A stretch of DNA of 64,000 nt from Stomoxys calcitrans (taxonomy: Eukaryota; Arthropoda; Insecta; Diptera; Muscidae), in the NCBI RefSeq assembly GCF_963082655.1, contig NC_081553.1:31504341-31568340 (forward strand), read 5' to 3'. The notes under the pieces are model-generated. The model saw only the letters and a list, made by a program, of their open reading frames with translations, did not search any database and was not told where the DNA came from. Below are positions 48,097 through 59,404 of this stretch, one piece after another; positions within the stretch are counted from its first letter, which is position 1, and each line of letters starts with the position of its first letter. The position numbers and the translations under genes are program-made.

Positions 48097-48870
48097 CCAT
48101 GATTTGCGGATCTGCACCTGGAATGTCGGCACTATTTATAGAGAAGGTGCAGTATACGCCCTGGTGGATGTATTAGAGAAGTACTAGGCAGATAAAACCG
48201 CCTTACAAGAAGTGCGATCTACTGGGAATAGCGTCACTACAACACCAAACGGTGACGAACTATACTATAGCTGCCATAACACGAGGCATGAATTTGGCTG
48301 CGGATTTGTGGTTGGTCGGAGACTGAAACAACTAGTCTCCCGCTTTACTCCGGTGGATGACAGGCTAGCCACAATCCGCATAAAAGCCAAATTCTTCGAC
48401 ATCAGCCTTATTTGTGCCCATACCCCGACGGAAGACAAAGACGAGCAGACCAAGGATATTTTCTACGAGCGCCTAGGGAGAGAATATGACCGCTGTCCCG
48501 CCCATAATATTAAAATCGTTCTAGGAGATTTTAATGCGAAAATAGGGAAGGAAGACATTTTTGGTCCAACAGTCGGAAAGTTTAGCCTCCACGAGATAAA
48601 GTCCAGTAATAGGTTGAGGCTGATAGATTTCGCAGCGGCAAAAAACATGGTAGTTAGAAGCACCAGATTTCAACATAAAAAATATCCAGAAAGCCACATG
48701 GCTGTCACCCGATCAAAACACCATAAACCAAATTGATTTGTGATAGATGGAAGGCATTCATCCAGCGTGTTAGATGTACGATCGATCCGTTGCTGCAAAG
48801 GTTCGAACCCGTTTGAACATGGTGGGGAAAGTACGATCTGACACTGCACAGAAGCTGGACATGAAAAGCT
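48097..48870 (+). pseudogene. RTE apurinic endonuclease region
   Basis: The frame starts at CTWNVGT (48113-48133), the N-terminal motif of RTE endonucleases. It continues ALQEVR, FGCGFVVGRRL, ICAHTPTEDKDEQTKD and GDFNAKIG (GDFN at 48524-48535), and ends around the HHKPN stop near 48735. An in-frame TAG lies at 48185-48187. A frameshift near 48735 moves the expected DFVVIDGRH segment out of frame. Host databases often label such sequences craniofacial development protein 2-like; that name reflects domain similarity and not a developmental role. Confidence 0.85.
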
Positions 48871-50708
48871 GCGTCATACTCCACTCGACTGACCCAACTG
48901 CTTTATGTTGATATAATGGCGCAGTGGCAAATTATTGCCCACTCCATGAAAAATGCCGCGAAATCCGTACTTGGGTACCGGAAGCCTCCTCCAAGAAACC
49001 CATGGTACGACCAAGAGTGTCGAGATGCTACTGAAGCCAAGATGAAGGAGAGGTATCGGGAGAAAAGGAGAGAGGAGAAACGTCTATTCCGCAGAAAGAA
49101 ATAGTAAATGGAAAGACGTAAGTATGAGCGAAACAAAGAATTAAACATCAAACCGATGGGTTTGGTGTAGGCACATCCTCCTGCAGAGAAAAAGAAATTT
49201 GGTAACTGACATAGATAACATGCTGAGGATATGGAAAGAACATTTTACCCATCTGCTAGTGTCCGATGTTGGCGTCGAAGAGGATACCGCAGAACCAATC
49301 CCTGATGATGGTATAGAATGTTTACCTGAGGTCCAAGTAGCAGTGACCCGACTAAAGAACAACAAGGCAGCAGGAGCCTACGGGTTACCCGCTGAACTAT
49401 TTATGAACTGAGGCGACACGCTGATAAGGCGAATGTATCAGCTTATCTGCGCAATCTGGCTAGAAGAACGCATACCCGGTGATTGGAACCTCAGTATACT
49501 ATGTCCAGTACACAAGAAAGGAGACAAGACGGAATGTGCCAACTACAGAGGAATAAGCCTCCTCTCCATCGCATACAAGATACTCTCGAGCGTACTGTAT
49601 GAAAAATTAAAACCTAAAGTCAATGAGATAATTGGGCCCTATCAATGCGGCTTTGGACCTGGTTAATCCACCCTGGATCAGATATTCACACTGCGCCAAA
49701 TCTTGGAAAAGACCCGAGAAGGACAAATCAACACCTACCATCTCTTTGTTGACTACAAAGCCGCCTTCGATACTCCTTTAAGTTCAAAGGTATTTCAAGC
49801 CATGTCTGAGTTTGGTATCCCTTCAAAATTAATAAGACTCTGCAGGATGACATTTGCTGATACGCGTTCCTCAGTAACAATAGGAAATCTCTCCGAACCA
49901 TTTAATACTAAACAAGATTTCAGACAAGGAGACAGTCTATCCTGTGATCTCTTTAATATCCTGTTGGTGAAGATTATAGGAGACGCAGATGTGAATAGAT
50001 ATGGCACACCAATCATAAGAGAACACATGCGACTCGCCTATGCCGACGACATCGACATCATAGGTCGGTTACCGGAAGTAGTAACTGCAGCCTTGGAAAG
50101 AATCGAAAGAGAGTCAGTGAAAACGGGTCTGGCGGTAAATAGAGATAAGACGAAATGTAAGTTTTCACAACTTTGAGACTGTCAGTAACTTTATCTACCT
50201 CGGCACCGGCGTAACCGAAACGAATGACACCAGTTTTGAGATTAAGCGAAGAATAATACTGGCAAAGAGATGCTACTTTGGACTAAGTAGGCAGTTTAGA
50301 AACAAGGCCACCGCTCGACAGACGAAGATTATACTATACAAGACAATGATACTACCCGTGTTGTTATATGGTTCTGAGGCAGGGATACTTGTGAAAGCAT
50401 ATGAGGCAGTACTTGGAGTGTTTGAGAGAAAGATTCTTCGTAAAATATATGAACCAGTTTGCGTTAACGGAGAATATAGGCGACGTATGAACCACGAGCT
50501 GTATGACGACGATAGCATAGTTACACGCATCAAAATACAACGGCTGCGTTGGCTAGGTCATGTTGTCAGAATGGATGAAGAAGCTCGAGCAAAGAAGCCT
50601 TTGAAGGCAAACACGGTGGTACACGCAAACCGGGAAGACCAAAAGCCCGATGGAAAGATCAAGTTGTGGGAGACACCTCGAAACTTGGTGTCAGAGATTT
50701 TAGAATGA
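48871..50708 (+). pseudogene. RTE reverse transcriptase region
   Basis: It carries LKNNKAAGAYGLPAELF (about 49349), CANYRGISLLSIAYKILSS and FVDYKAAFD (49742-49770, catalytic Asp). AYADDIDIIGR follows, with YADD at 50039-50050, and the C-terminal RLRWLGHVVRM after a frame change near 50170. Stops occur at 49409-49411 and 49664-49666. The part before 49199 is also out of frame. The order and motifs are standard for the RTE clade. Confidence 0.88.
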
Positions 50709-50790
50709 GCGCAGAAGATCGAGGCGCTTGGAACGCTATTCTACGTTCGGCTAGTGGAAGAAATATTCTGTCATAGCCAATTGAAGTAAA

Positions 50791-50935
50791 ATACATACCG
50801 TCCACATTAATTGCTCATCTCTTTCCTCTACGTCTCGATTTTGGTTGAAATTTAGATATAGCTCCCACATATACGTATCGCCCGATTTTCACTTCTAGAG
50901 CCTTTGGCAGCGCATAGATAAGCCTCTGTATTGCA
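50791..50935 (+). mobile_element. HINE array remnant
   Basis: TAGATATAGCTCCCACATAT, then CCCGATTTTCACTTCTAGAG, resembles one diverged HINE unit. Family not assigned. Confidence 0.5.
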
Positions 50936-52628
50936 CAAAATCAACGCGTTCTTGGGCCTACCCCGAACTTTTTCACGAATGTTCTTTTATATTACTCAGT
51001 TTCCCTCATCCAATATTGTAATCTTTCAACTCGCAGATTCGCCATTCCTTCATATTGAGATTGGAGATGCCATATTTGACGGAAATTTGGCACGTGCACT
51101 CTACATTTATGATTTGTTATACTCGCTCCATAAAACTATCCAATTTAAGATAATTTGTTTTCTTTTGTCCCGTACAATTTAATAACGATAGCAAAGTTTT
51201 TCCGGGTGGATTTCTATGTGCGTAAGTGTATGATTATCTGCTTTTCGCAGTTAGTGACAGGGGCTATAGAAAACATAAACTTTCTATTTCAACATACATA
51301 CAAACATAGGTAAAATTACATTTTTGAATGTATTGTATTGTATTTCCAAACTGTCCACATTCAAGTATATGGTTATTAAAAATGAAATCTATCATGAATA
51401 CCTTCTATCTAAGACTTACATACATTAAGAAAGAGAATTTCTGTAGATTACCATTCATAAATTCGAACATTTTTCATCCATCAAACAATGATTTATTTTC
51501 ATTATTGTCTTTTATAAATTTTATTGAATTAACTCAAAGACAATAACCGACATCATACAGTGTGAATATTCATAGGAAATTGTTATGGATTTAAAGGTTT
51601 GTAGAATTGACAAATTAACGGACATGACTAAATCGATGAATATTTCCTAACTAAGAATTGCTCTTTTCCTAGTAAACCACAGTAGTAATGTAGACTATAC
51701 TTAACTATTGAAATTGGATTGAAACGAAAATCTTCCTAGAAATTGGCAATGTTCTGTTTGAAGAATTTTTAAAGATTTTGTAAAGTATTACATATGAATG
51801 AGAAAATCACTATGAAATTACCTATAGCGAACAAAATCCTGCAAACTCATTACATAAGCAGCTAATAATTTCCTTATGTGTTTTATGTTGTCTACGATTC
51901 CCATTTCACTGTGCAAATTCCAAGCTCTAGTACATACTTTCATATTTCTGTTATGTTTATGCTAATAGCTTTTGTTTGCCATTTCGTTGTAGCTATTGCG
52001 AGCTGTGAAGATGCCGTCTCACGATTATCCTTGTCTTGTTGTGGTGGCTATTCTAGTTCAACATCATCTCGTTGAGTATTGAAATGATTTGATTTATTTG
52101 CGGATATTTCTTCCATTATTGAATGCAATTAGTTTTAGCCAAACCCAACTTCCGTTCAATAGACAGTGGGTTCTGTTAACTTCTGGAACTGCTGAAGTGG
52201 TTTGAAAAGATAAATACGCTATGTTTTAGTAAATATCTAATACTGATGGAAATTGTTATGATGAATATTCTACAATAGATTGTAAAACCCTAAATAATTT
52301 CAAAAATTTTTGAATTGTTCCACTTTAAGACAACTTCACCCATTGTGCCTTTAGCTTCTTCTTGAATAGATGTCATTGGTGCGCTGCTAAGGGGTGCGGT
52401 TTCCGGCATGAGCTGTGGTTTCATAAATCTCAAAGGGCTATTTCCAATTCCAATGCTAAATTTCTTGAATATAAGACGCAAATTACATACACAGAAAAAA
52501 AATATTTTTGGTTCTCAAAGAGGGACGCGTCTCCAAAACCTAGTGTCATTGAGTGTTGTCGGCTTAAAGCTTAAGCTCAATGGGACATCTTTTGCACTAC
52601 AAGGGAATAACTAAAGCTACATATTTTT
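50936..52628. other. Single-copy-looking DNA, no gene supported
   Basis: AT-rich. Open frames at 50931-51182, 51328-51546 and 51878-52075 have no recognised domain. I see no splice-flanked exon I would defend. Confidence 0.4.
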
Positions 52629-53270
52629 TATACCCTCCACCATAGAATGAGGGTATACTAATTTCGTCATTCTGTTTGTAAGTCCTCGAAATATTCGTCT
52701 GAGACCCCATAATTCTTGATCGTCATGACATTTTAAGTTCAACGAGCCATGTCCGTCCGTCTGTCTGTCGAAAGCACGCTAACTTTCGAAAGCTAGCCGC
52801 TTGAAATTTTGCACAAATACTTCTCATTATTGTAGGTCGGTTGGGATTGTAAATTGGCTACATCGGTCCACGTTTTTATATAGCTGGCATATAAACCGAT
52901 CTTGGATCTTGACTTCTTGAGCCTCTAGAGAGCACAATTCTCATCCGATTTGGCTGAAATTTAGCATGAGGTGTTTTATTATGACTTCCAACTAATGTGC
53001 TGAAATCGGCCCATAACCTGATATAGCTGTCATATAAACCTATCTGAGGTATTGAATTCTTGAGCGTTTAGAGTGCGCAATTGCTATCCAATTGGGCTGT
53101 AATTTTGAACGACGTGTTTTGTTATGACTTCCAACAACTATATTAATAATGGTTCAAATCGGTCTATAACCTGATATAGCTGCCATATAAACCGATCTGT
53201 GGACTTCTTGAGCCACTAGAGGGAGCAATTATTATCCGATTTAGCTGAAATTTTGCATGAGGTGTTTTTC
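52629..53270 (+). mobile_element. HINE family A, outer copy, first part
   Basis: The head is TATACCCTCCACCATAGAAT, CCGT/CTGT tract, then units with CATGAGGTGTTTTATTATGA. It breaks off in GCATGAGGTGTTTTT, where another HINE-A is inserted. It resumes at 54856. Confidence 0.9.
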
Positions 53271-54855
53271 TATACCCTCCACCATAGGATGGGGGGAATA
53301 CTAATTTCGTCATTCTGTTTGTAACTACTCGAAATATTCGTCTGAGACCCCATAAAGTATATATATTCTTGATCGTTGTGACATTTTATGTCGATCTAGC
53401 CATGTCCGTCCGTCCGTTCGTCTGTCGAAAGCACGCTAACTTCCGAAGGAGTAAAGCTAGCCGCTTGAAATTTTCCACAAATACTTCTTATTAGCGTAGG
53501 TCGGTTGGGATTATAAATGGGCCAAAGCGATCCATATTTTGATATAGCTGCCATATAAACCGATCTTGGGTCTTGACTTCTGGAGCCTCTAGAGTGCACA
53601 ATTCTTATCCGATTTTACTGAAATTTTGCACATAGTGTTTTAGTATCACTACCAACAACTGTGCTAAGTATGGTTCATATCGGTTCATAACCTGATATAG
53701 CTGCCATATAAACCGATCTTGAGTCTTGACTTCTTGAGCCTCTAGAGTGCGCAATTCTTATCCGATTGGAATGAAATTTCGCACGACATGTTTTGTTATG
53801 ATATTCAATAACTGTGCCAAGTATGGTTCACATCGGTCCATAACCTGATATAGCTGCCATATAAACCGATCTTGGGTCTTGACTTCTTGAGCCTCTAGAG
53901 TGCGCAATTCTTATCTTTTAGAGAGCGTAATTCTTATCCTATTTGGCTATAATTTTGCACGTAGTGTTGTGGTAGCACTTCCAACCACTGTGCTGAGTAC
54001 AACTAAAATCGGTTAATAACCTGGTATAGCTGCCATATAAACCGATCTTGGATCTTGACATATTGAGCCTCTAGGGGGCGCAATTCTCATCTGATTTGGT
54101 TGAAATTTTGCATGAGGTGGTTTGATATGACTTCCAATAACTGTGCAAAGTATGGCGCTGATCGGTACATAACCGGATATAGCTGCCATATAAACCGATC
54201 ATGGATCTTAACTTCTTGAGTCTCTAGAGGGCGCAATTCTCCTCCGATTTGGCAGAAATTTTGTACAAAGGCTTCTCTCATGACTTTCAACATACTTTTC
54301 TAATATAGCCTGAATCGATCAATAGCTTGATACAGTTCCCATATAAATCGATCTCCCGATTTTGCTTCTTGAGCCCCTACAAAGCGCAACACTTATCCGG
54401 ATGGACTGAAATATTGCACAATGACGTCTACAATGTACGGCATTCAAATCATTTATGGTCCGAATCGTTATAACTTGATTTAGCTCCAATAGCATTAGAG
54501 TTCTTATTAAAATTTTGTACGACGGATTCTCTCATGACCATCAACATACGTATTTATTATGGTCTGAATCGGTCTATAGCCCGATACAGCTCTCATATAA
54601 ATCGATCTCTCTTTTTTACTTCTTGAGCCCCCTAAAGGGCGCAATTCTTATTCAAATTGGCTGACATTTTACACAGGTCTCCAACATATAATTTAATTGT
54701 GGTCCAAACCGGACCATATCTTGATATCGCTCTAATAGCAGAGCAAATCTTTTCTTATATCCTGTTTTGCCTAAGAAGAGATGCCGACAAATGCGATCCA
54801 TGGTGGAGGGTATATAAGATTCGGCCCGGCCGAACTTAGCACGCTTTTACTTGTT
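53271..54855 (+). mobile_element. HINE family A, inner copy nested in another A
   Basis: Runs from TATACCCTCCACCATAGGAT to GCACGCTTTTACTTGTT. Its array is unusual. Near 54480-54515 a pre-tail phrase (TAGCTCCAATAGCATTAGAG) is followed by further array units and a second pre-tail, as if two A subfamilies had recombined. A small deletion or duplication lies near 53915 (TTCTTATCTTTTAGAGAGCG). Confidence 0.9.
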
Positions 54856-55357
54856 ATAACTTTTAACATCTGTGCTAAGAATAGTTCAAATCGGTCCATA
54901 ACCTGATATAGCTGCGATATAACCCGATATGGGATCTTGACTTCTTGAGCCTCTAAAGGGCGCAAGTATTATCCGATTTGGCTGAAATTTTGTACAACGA
55001 CTTCTCCCATGACCTTTAACATACGTTTCGAATATGGCATGAATCGGTTTTTAGCCTTATACAGCTTCCCTATAAACCGATCTCCCTATTTTACTTCTTC
55101 AGCCCCTAAAGTGCGTAATTCTTACTAGATTTGGCTGAAATTTTGTACAATGACTTCTCGTATGGTCTCCAATATTCAGTTCAATTATGGTCCGAAATGA
55201 ACCATAACTTGATATTGTTCCAATAACATAGCAATTCTTTTCTTTTATCCTTTGTTTGCCTTAAAAGAGATACCGGGAAGGGAGCTCGACAAATGCGACC
55301 CATGGTGGAGGCTATATAAGATTCGGCCCGGCCGAACTTAGCACGCTCTTACTTGTT
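54856..55357 (+). mobile_element. HINE family A, outer copy, second part and tail
   Basis: Continues the broken unit with ATAACTTTTAACATCTGTGC, then two more units and the pre-tail GAGATACCGGGAAGGG. The tail has GATTCGGCCCGGCCGAAC, ending CTCTTACTTGTT. Confidence 0.9.
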
Positions 55358-56768
55358 ACATGTATATATGATATATTGCTGGAAGAGATCTCTAAACTTA
55401 GTGTTATAAATTGGTAAAAGGGCAGTAAGTACCAAAGATCTTCAAGAAATTTGCTTCGTTCGGCCATGCAATCATAGTTTCCTTAAAACATTTCGAAAAC
55501 AATACTTCAACATGATAGACGCTAGCTATTTTTTCAGTGTATCTGAAACCAATAGCAAACTTTTGAAGGGCAGTCAATAATAATTTCGTATTGCATTTTG
55601 TAATTAATATTGATTTGTTTATTTCTCTCTGGAAGTCCCTTACCATCAAATTATATTTCAATAATTGAAATGCATTGTTGCAGGAAATCAATTAATTGAA
55701 CATACGCCAATAGACAAAGTTAAACGATAAATACTCGGAAATCTCTATAGAATCCTTAAGGATATGAACATTCGCAATCGCACAAGCAACAAACGCACTC
55801 AAACATACAAACATAACGAAATATAAATGGCAATAGTTCCGAAAACTTTTAATTGTTTTATTACTATCCGACAAATGGGAAAACTTTACATTACTTTAGG
55901 TGGATCAAAGAGGCACTAGGAGGTTGAGGTTAAATATCCTCCCCCCACCACCCAAAAAAAAAATTTATGCAATCGGAATACGTATTAAAATCAAATTAGT
56001 TATTCCCTCCGGTATTTGTAATGGAAATTAAATTGTGAACTTCATGATTAGTTTGTTATATAAACCAACAACCTCTGTGGATTTGGCTTTGGCAAATTGA
56101 AAGACTTTTGTTGTGCATAGTTGAAGAGAAAGGTAGTAAATGTGGTTGCATGAATAAATAGTGCTTAAATGTCAGTATTGATATAGGAAACAATTTAAAA
56201 GATTGAATTGATTAAACATCAAATTTTAATATTTGTCTGCTTCTTTGTTTTTACAAAACTCAAAGTATTGTAACTTAAAATACACTGTATTGTCGTACAG
56301 TCTATTATAAGTTAGTGAAGTTGTTATGATTTTCATACAAATATATTAGATATACAAATATATTAGATATACCTCCCGTAAGAGGTATCTCCCGACTTTT
56401 TTCTGCATCCCCCTATTTGTTTTATATTAAACAACTGAATTACATTTCATTACATTCTTACGACTGCTTATTTTTGCGAATTTTACGTTTTGTTTTTCTG
56501 CTTAATTTTCCTTTGTCCATTTTCCATTAAAAACAAAAAACACATTTTGGCAAACCGCACATCAGACGTGATTTTCTTGCAGACGTCATGTTCTTCCAAA
56601 TTGGAAGTGAACAACAACAGCAACGAATTAATGAAATAAATTAATTTCGTTTGGTTTTGTCATTTAAATTGATTTTCATCACACGTAAAATCAATGAAAA
56701 TTAAAAAACGAAATTAAACTGCAGCAATCGCGATGAATAATGTTGCAAACAAATCGAAGCCAATAATA
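55358..56768. other. Single-copy-looking AT-rich DNA
   Basis: Apart from the weak coding candidate at 55404-55874, I see only A-rich tracts (55960) and a 17-bp direct duplication, CAAATATATTAGATATA, near 56338-56372. Confidence 0.4.
55404..55874 (-). pseudogene. Possible decayed coding fragment, function unknown
   Basis: On the minus strand one frame stays open for 60 codons, hits a single stop (55692-55694) and continues for 95 more. The first part has a hydrophobic segment (YFVMFVCLSAFVACAIANV) that could be a signal or membrane helix. The second part is mixed polar/hydrophobic (RDFQREINKSI, FRYTEKIASVYHVEVLFSK). I recognise no family. It lies in one of the few repeat-free stretches, so a host exon relic is possible, but chance is also plausible. 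Confidence 0.22.
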
Positions 56769-57937
56769 AAACAAGTTCGGCCAGGTCGAATCTTATATAC
56801 CCTCCAAGAATCAAGAATCGTATTTGTCCAGTTCTTTGCGCGAAATCTCTTTTTTAGGCAATCAAAGAATATTGAATAAGAACTGTAATGATATTGGAGC
56901 TAAATCAAGTTATAGTCCGATTCGGACCATAAATGAATGCTGAACATTGTAGAAGTCATTGTGCAATATTTCAGTTCTTTCGGATAAGAATTGCGCCTTC
57001 GTAGAGGCTCAAGAAGCAAAATCGGGAGATCGATTTCTATGGGAGCTGTATCAAGCTATTGATCGATTCAGACCATATTAGACACGTATGTTGAAGGTCA
57101 TGAGAGAAGCCGTTGTACAAAATTTCAGGCATATCGGATAATAATTGCGACCTCTAGGGGTCAAGAAGTCAAGATCCCAGATCGGTTTATATGGCAGCTA
57201 TATCAGGTTATGAACCGATTTGAACCTTATTTGACACAGTTGTTGAAAGTAAAAATAAAATACGTCATGCAAAATTTCAGCCAAATCGGATAGGAATTGC
57301 GCCCTCTAGAAGCTCATGAAGTCAAATCCCCAGATCTGTTTATATGACAGCTATATCAGGTTATGAACCGATTTCAACCATACTTGGCACAGTTGTTGGA
57401 TATCATGATACTTCGTGCAAAAACTCATTCAAATCGGATAAGAATTGTGCCCTCTAGAGGCTCAAGAAGCCAAGACCCAAGATCAGTTTATATGGCAGCT
57501 ATATCAGGTTATGGTATTTGATTTGAACCATATTTGACACAGTTGTTGGATATCATAAGAAAACACGTCGTGCAAAATTTCATTCCAATCGGGTAAGAAT
57601 TGCGCACTCTGGAGGCTCAAGAAGTCAAGACATAAGATCGGTTTATATGGCAGCTATATCAAAACATGGACCGATATGGCCCATTTACAATATCAACCGA
57701 CCTACACTAATAAGAAGTATTTGTGCAAAATTTCAAGCGGCTAGCTTTACTCCTTCGGAAGTTAGCGTGCTTTCGACAGACAGACAGACGGACGGACGGA
57801 CATGGCTAGATCAACATAAAATGTCGCGACGATCAAGAATATATATACTTTATGGGGTCTCAGACGAATATTTCGAGTAGTTACAAACAGAATGACGAAA
57901 TTAGTATACCCCCCATCTTATGGTGGAGGGTATAAAA
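56769..57937 (-). mobile_element. HINE family A
   Basis: The left end is ACAAGTTCGGCCAGGTCGAA (shortened inverted tail). Units with CAGATCGGTTTATATGGCAG follow. The right end has the inverted CCGT tract, CAAGAATATATATACTTTAT and TATGGTGGAGGGTATAAAAA. The frame at 57647-57880 crosses the array and head and is not a gene. Confidence 0.9.
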
Positions 57938-58140
57938 ACAAGTAAAAGAGTGTTAAGTTCGGCAGGGCCGAATTTTAAAAACCCTCCAACATGGATCGCA
58001 CTTGTCAAGTGCTTTGGGCGGTTTCTCTTTATAGTTATAATGTGAGTTTAAAATAAGGTTTTTGTATATGCTTCGATAGTAATTGCGCCCTATAGAAGCT
58101 CAAGAAGTATGTTCGAGAGATTTAGATTGATTCGAACAAA
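57938..58140 (-). mobile_element. HINE family A-like, tail part, directly abutting the previous head
   Basis: CAAGTAAAAGAGTGTTAAGT and TCGGCAGGGCCGAA start right after the previous element's TATAAAAA. Only the tail and part of a degenerate unit remain. Confidence 0.78.
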
Positions 58141-58672
58141 ACTAAGTACTCTGGGGCAGACCCTTGCCCTTACCCTAATTTTCAGAAACGCCAGATCTCG
58201 GAGATGGGTGGTGCGATTAATTTTGTGTACTCTCATATAGTACCCTAAAAATAAAAATTTTGCATTCAAATTTCGGATGGGATACCTAGTGGGGCCGCCC
58301 CACCCTGAAACCTACCAAACATATATTTAGACAAATCACTGCAATATGGGACTCAAATGAAAGGTATTTAGGATAAGAAAACGTAACTTATATCCAATTG
58401 TCGGACCAAGTGTTAGGGGGACCACCCCAAGCCCCAAAAACACCCCTAAATCGGACATATTTACCGACCATGGCAATATGGGACTCAAAAGAAAGGTATT
58501 TGCGAATAAAATACGAATCTGATATCCAAATGTGAGACCACGTTTCTGGGGTCCACCCCATCCCCAAAACACCCCCAAACAAGACTTATTTTCTGACCAG
58601 GGGAATATGGGGCTTAAATAAAAGGTATTTAAGTATAGAATACGAATCTGTTATCCAAATATGGAACCTGTG
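58141..58672 (+). mobile_element. Helitron-like family C, fragment
   Basis: Contains ACGCCAGATCTCGGAGATGG, then C units such as GACTCAAATGAAAGGTATTT, CATGGCAATATGGGACTC and CACCCCATCCCCAAAACACC. Confidence 0.65.
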
Positions 58673-58995
58673 ACGCAGAAGCTTTTTCTGGAAATTACAA
58701 AGAGTGGCCTCCTTTTCGCGATATGTTCACGTCTATCTCTTGCAATCATCCAAAGTTAGCCCGTGCTCAATTGCTCTATCACGAGGGCGATTGTTTGAGG
58801 AAACCCTCTTTGTGATGATCTTAATTGTGATTTTGATCTTGCTTGGAATGTCTTGAGGGTAAGATATAAGAACAAGCGGGTTCTGGTGGACCAGTGTAAG
58901 ATAGTCAATCTCTTTAGAAGATCCATTCGGCAGTTAACGACTGTCTCTGCATCCTTAGGTCATTATAGGTCAAGGTGGAAAGCTGGGATCTCATA
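58673..58995 (+). pseudogene. BEL/Pao-type gag fragment
   Basis: One frame reads EAFSGNYKEWPPFRDMFTSI and then HPKLARAQLLYH, the start of the conserved gag-like domain of BEL/Pao retrotransposons. After a frameshift it reads FDLAWNVLRVRYKNKRVLVD, the family's AW--L--RY-NKR-LV segment. No protease, polymerase or LTR is seen, and both ends are abrupt. Part of the Gag polyprotein only, inactive. Confidence 0.75.
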
Positions 58996-59404
58996 TTAAA
59001 ATATTTGATATCGACGAAACTCCCAGACGAAACTATATCACTGTGAGAACAGTCCCTTGAATCGCATCGCGTTTTACCAATCTGCAACCAGTGAGCATCT
59101 TACTCCGAAATATATCTATTGCATATAAATTCAACCCAACCTTGTCTTTCTTGAACGATGCTGCCGGTTTTCGAAATTCAGCACCAAACATGGGGAGTCA
59201 TAAGAGAATCATTTGTGCCAAATTTCGTGAGAATCTATTCATAAATGCTCAACTTACTGTACGATTGGTTCAAATCGAACGAACATATCTACGAGAGCTA
59301 TGTATATCCAAATCTGAACCGATTTCAATCACAATCCGCAATTTTGTGGTAATTGTAAAAGAAAGCGTTGTGCAATAAATGCGCTTGCAAAGGCTTTAGA
59401 AGTA
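58996..59404 (-). mobile_element. Diverged HINE array remnant
   Basis: From about 59130, phrases such as CCAAATTTCGTGAGAATCTA, TATCCAAATCTGAACCGATT and AATAAATGCGCTTGCAAAGG look like HINE units, perhaps G-like. Nothing is recognised in 58996-59130. Confidence 0.45.

Larger units (their letters stand above)
47660..50790 (+). mobile_element. RTE-clade non-LTR retrotransposon, nearly full length
   Basis: A GC-rich 5' leader (47660-48090) precedes endonuclease and reverse transcriptase regions and a short 3' end. Another fragment of the same family lies at 8331-10690 and one at 22675-23290. The 3' end (about 50760-50790) has no clear poly-A. It is inactive because of several stops and frame changes listed under its two coding regions. 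Confidence 0.85.

Noticed and set aside
48097..48870. Host craniofacial development protein-like gene
   Set aside because: Motifs and the downstream reverse transcriptase show it is an RTE endonuclease.
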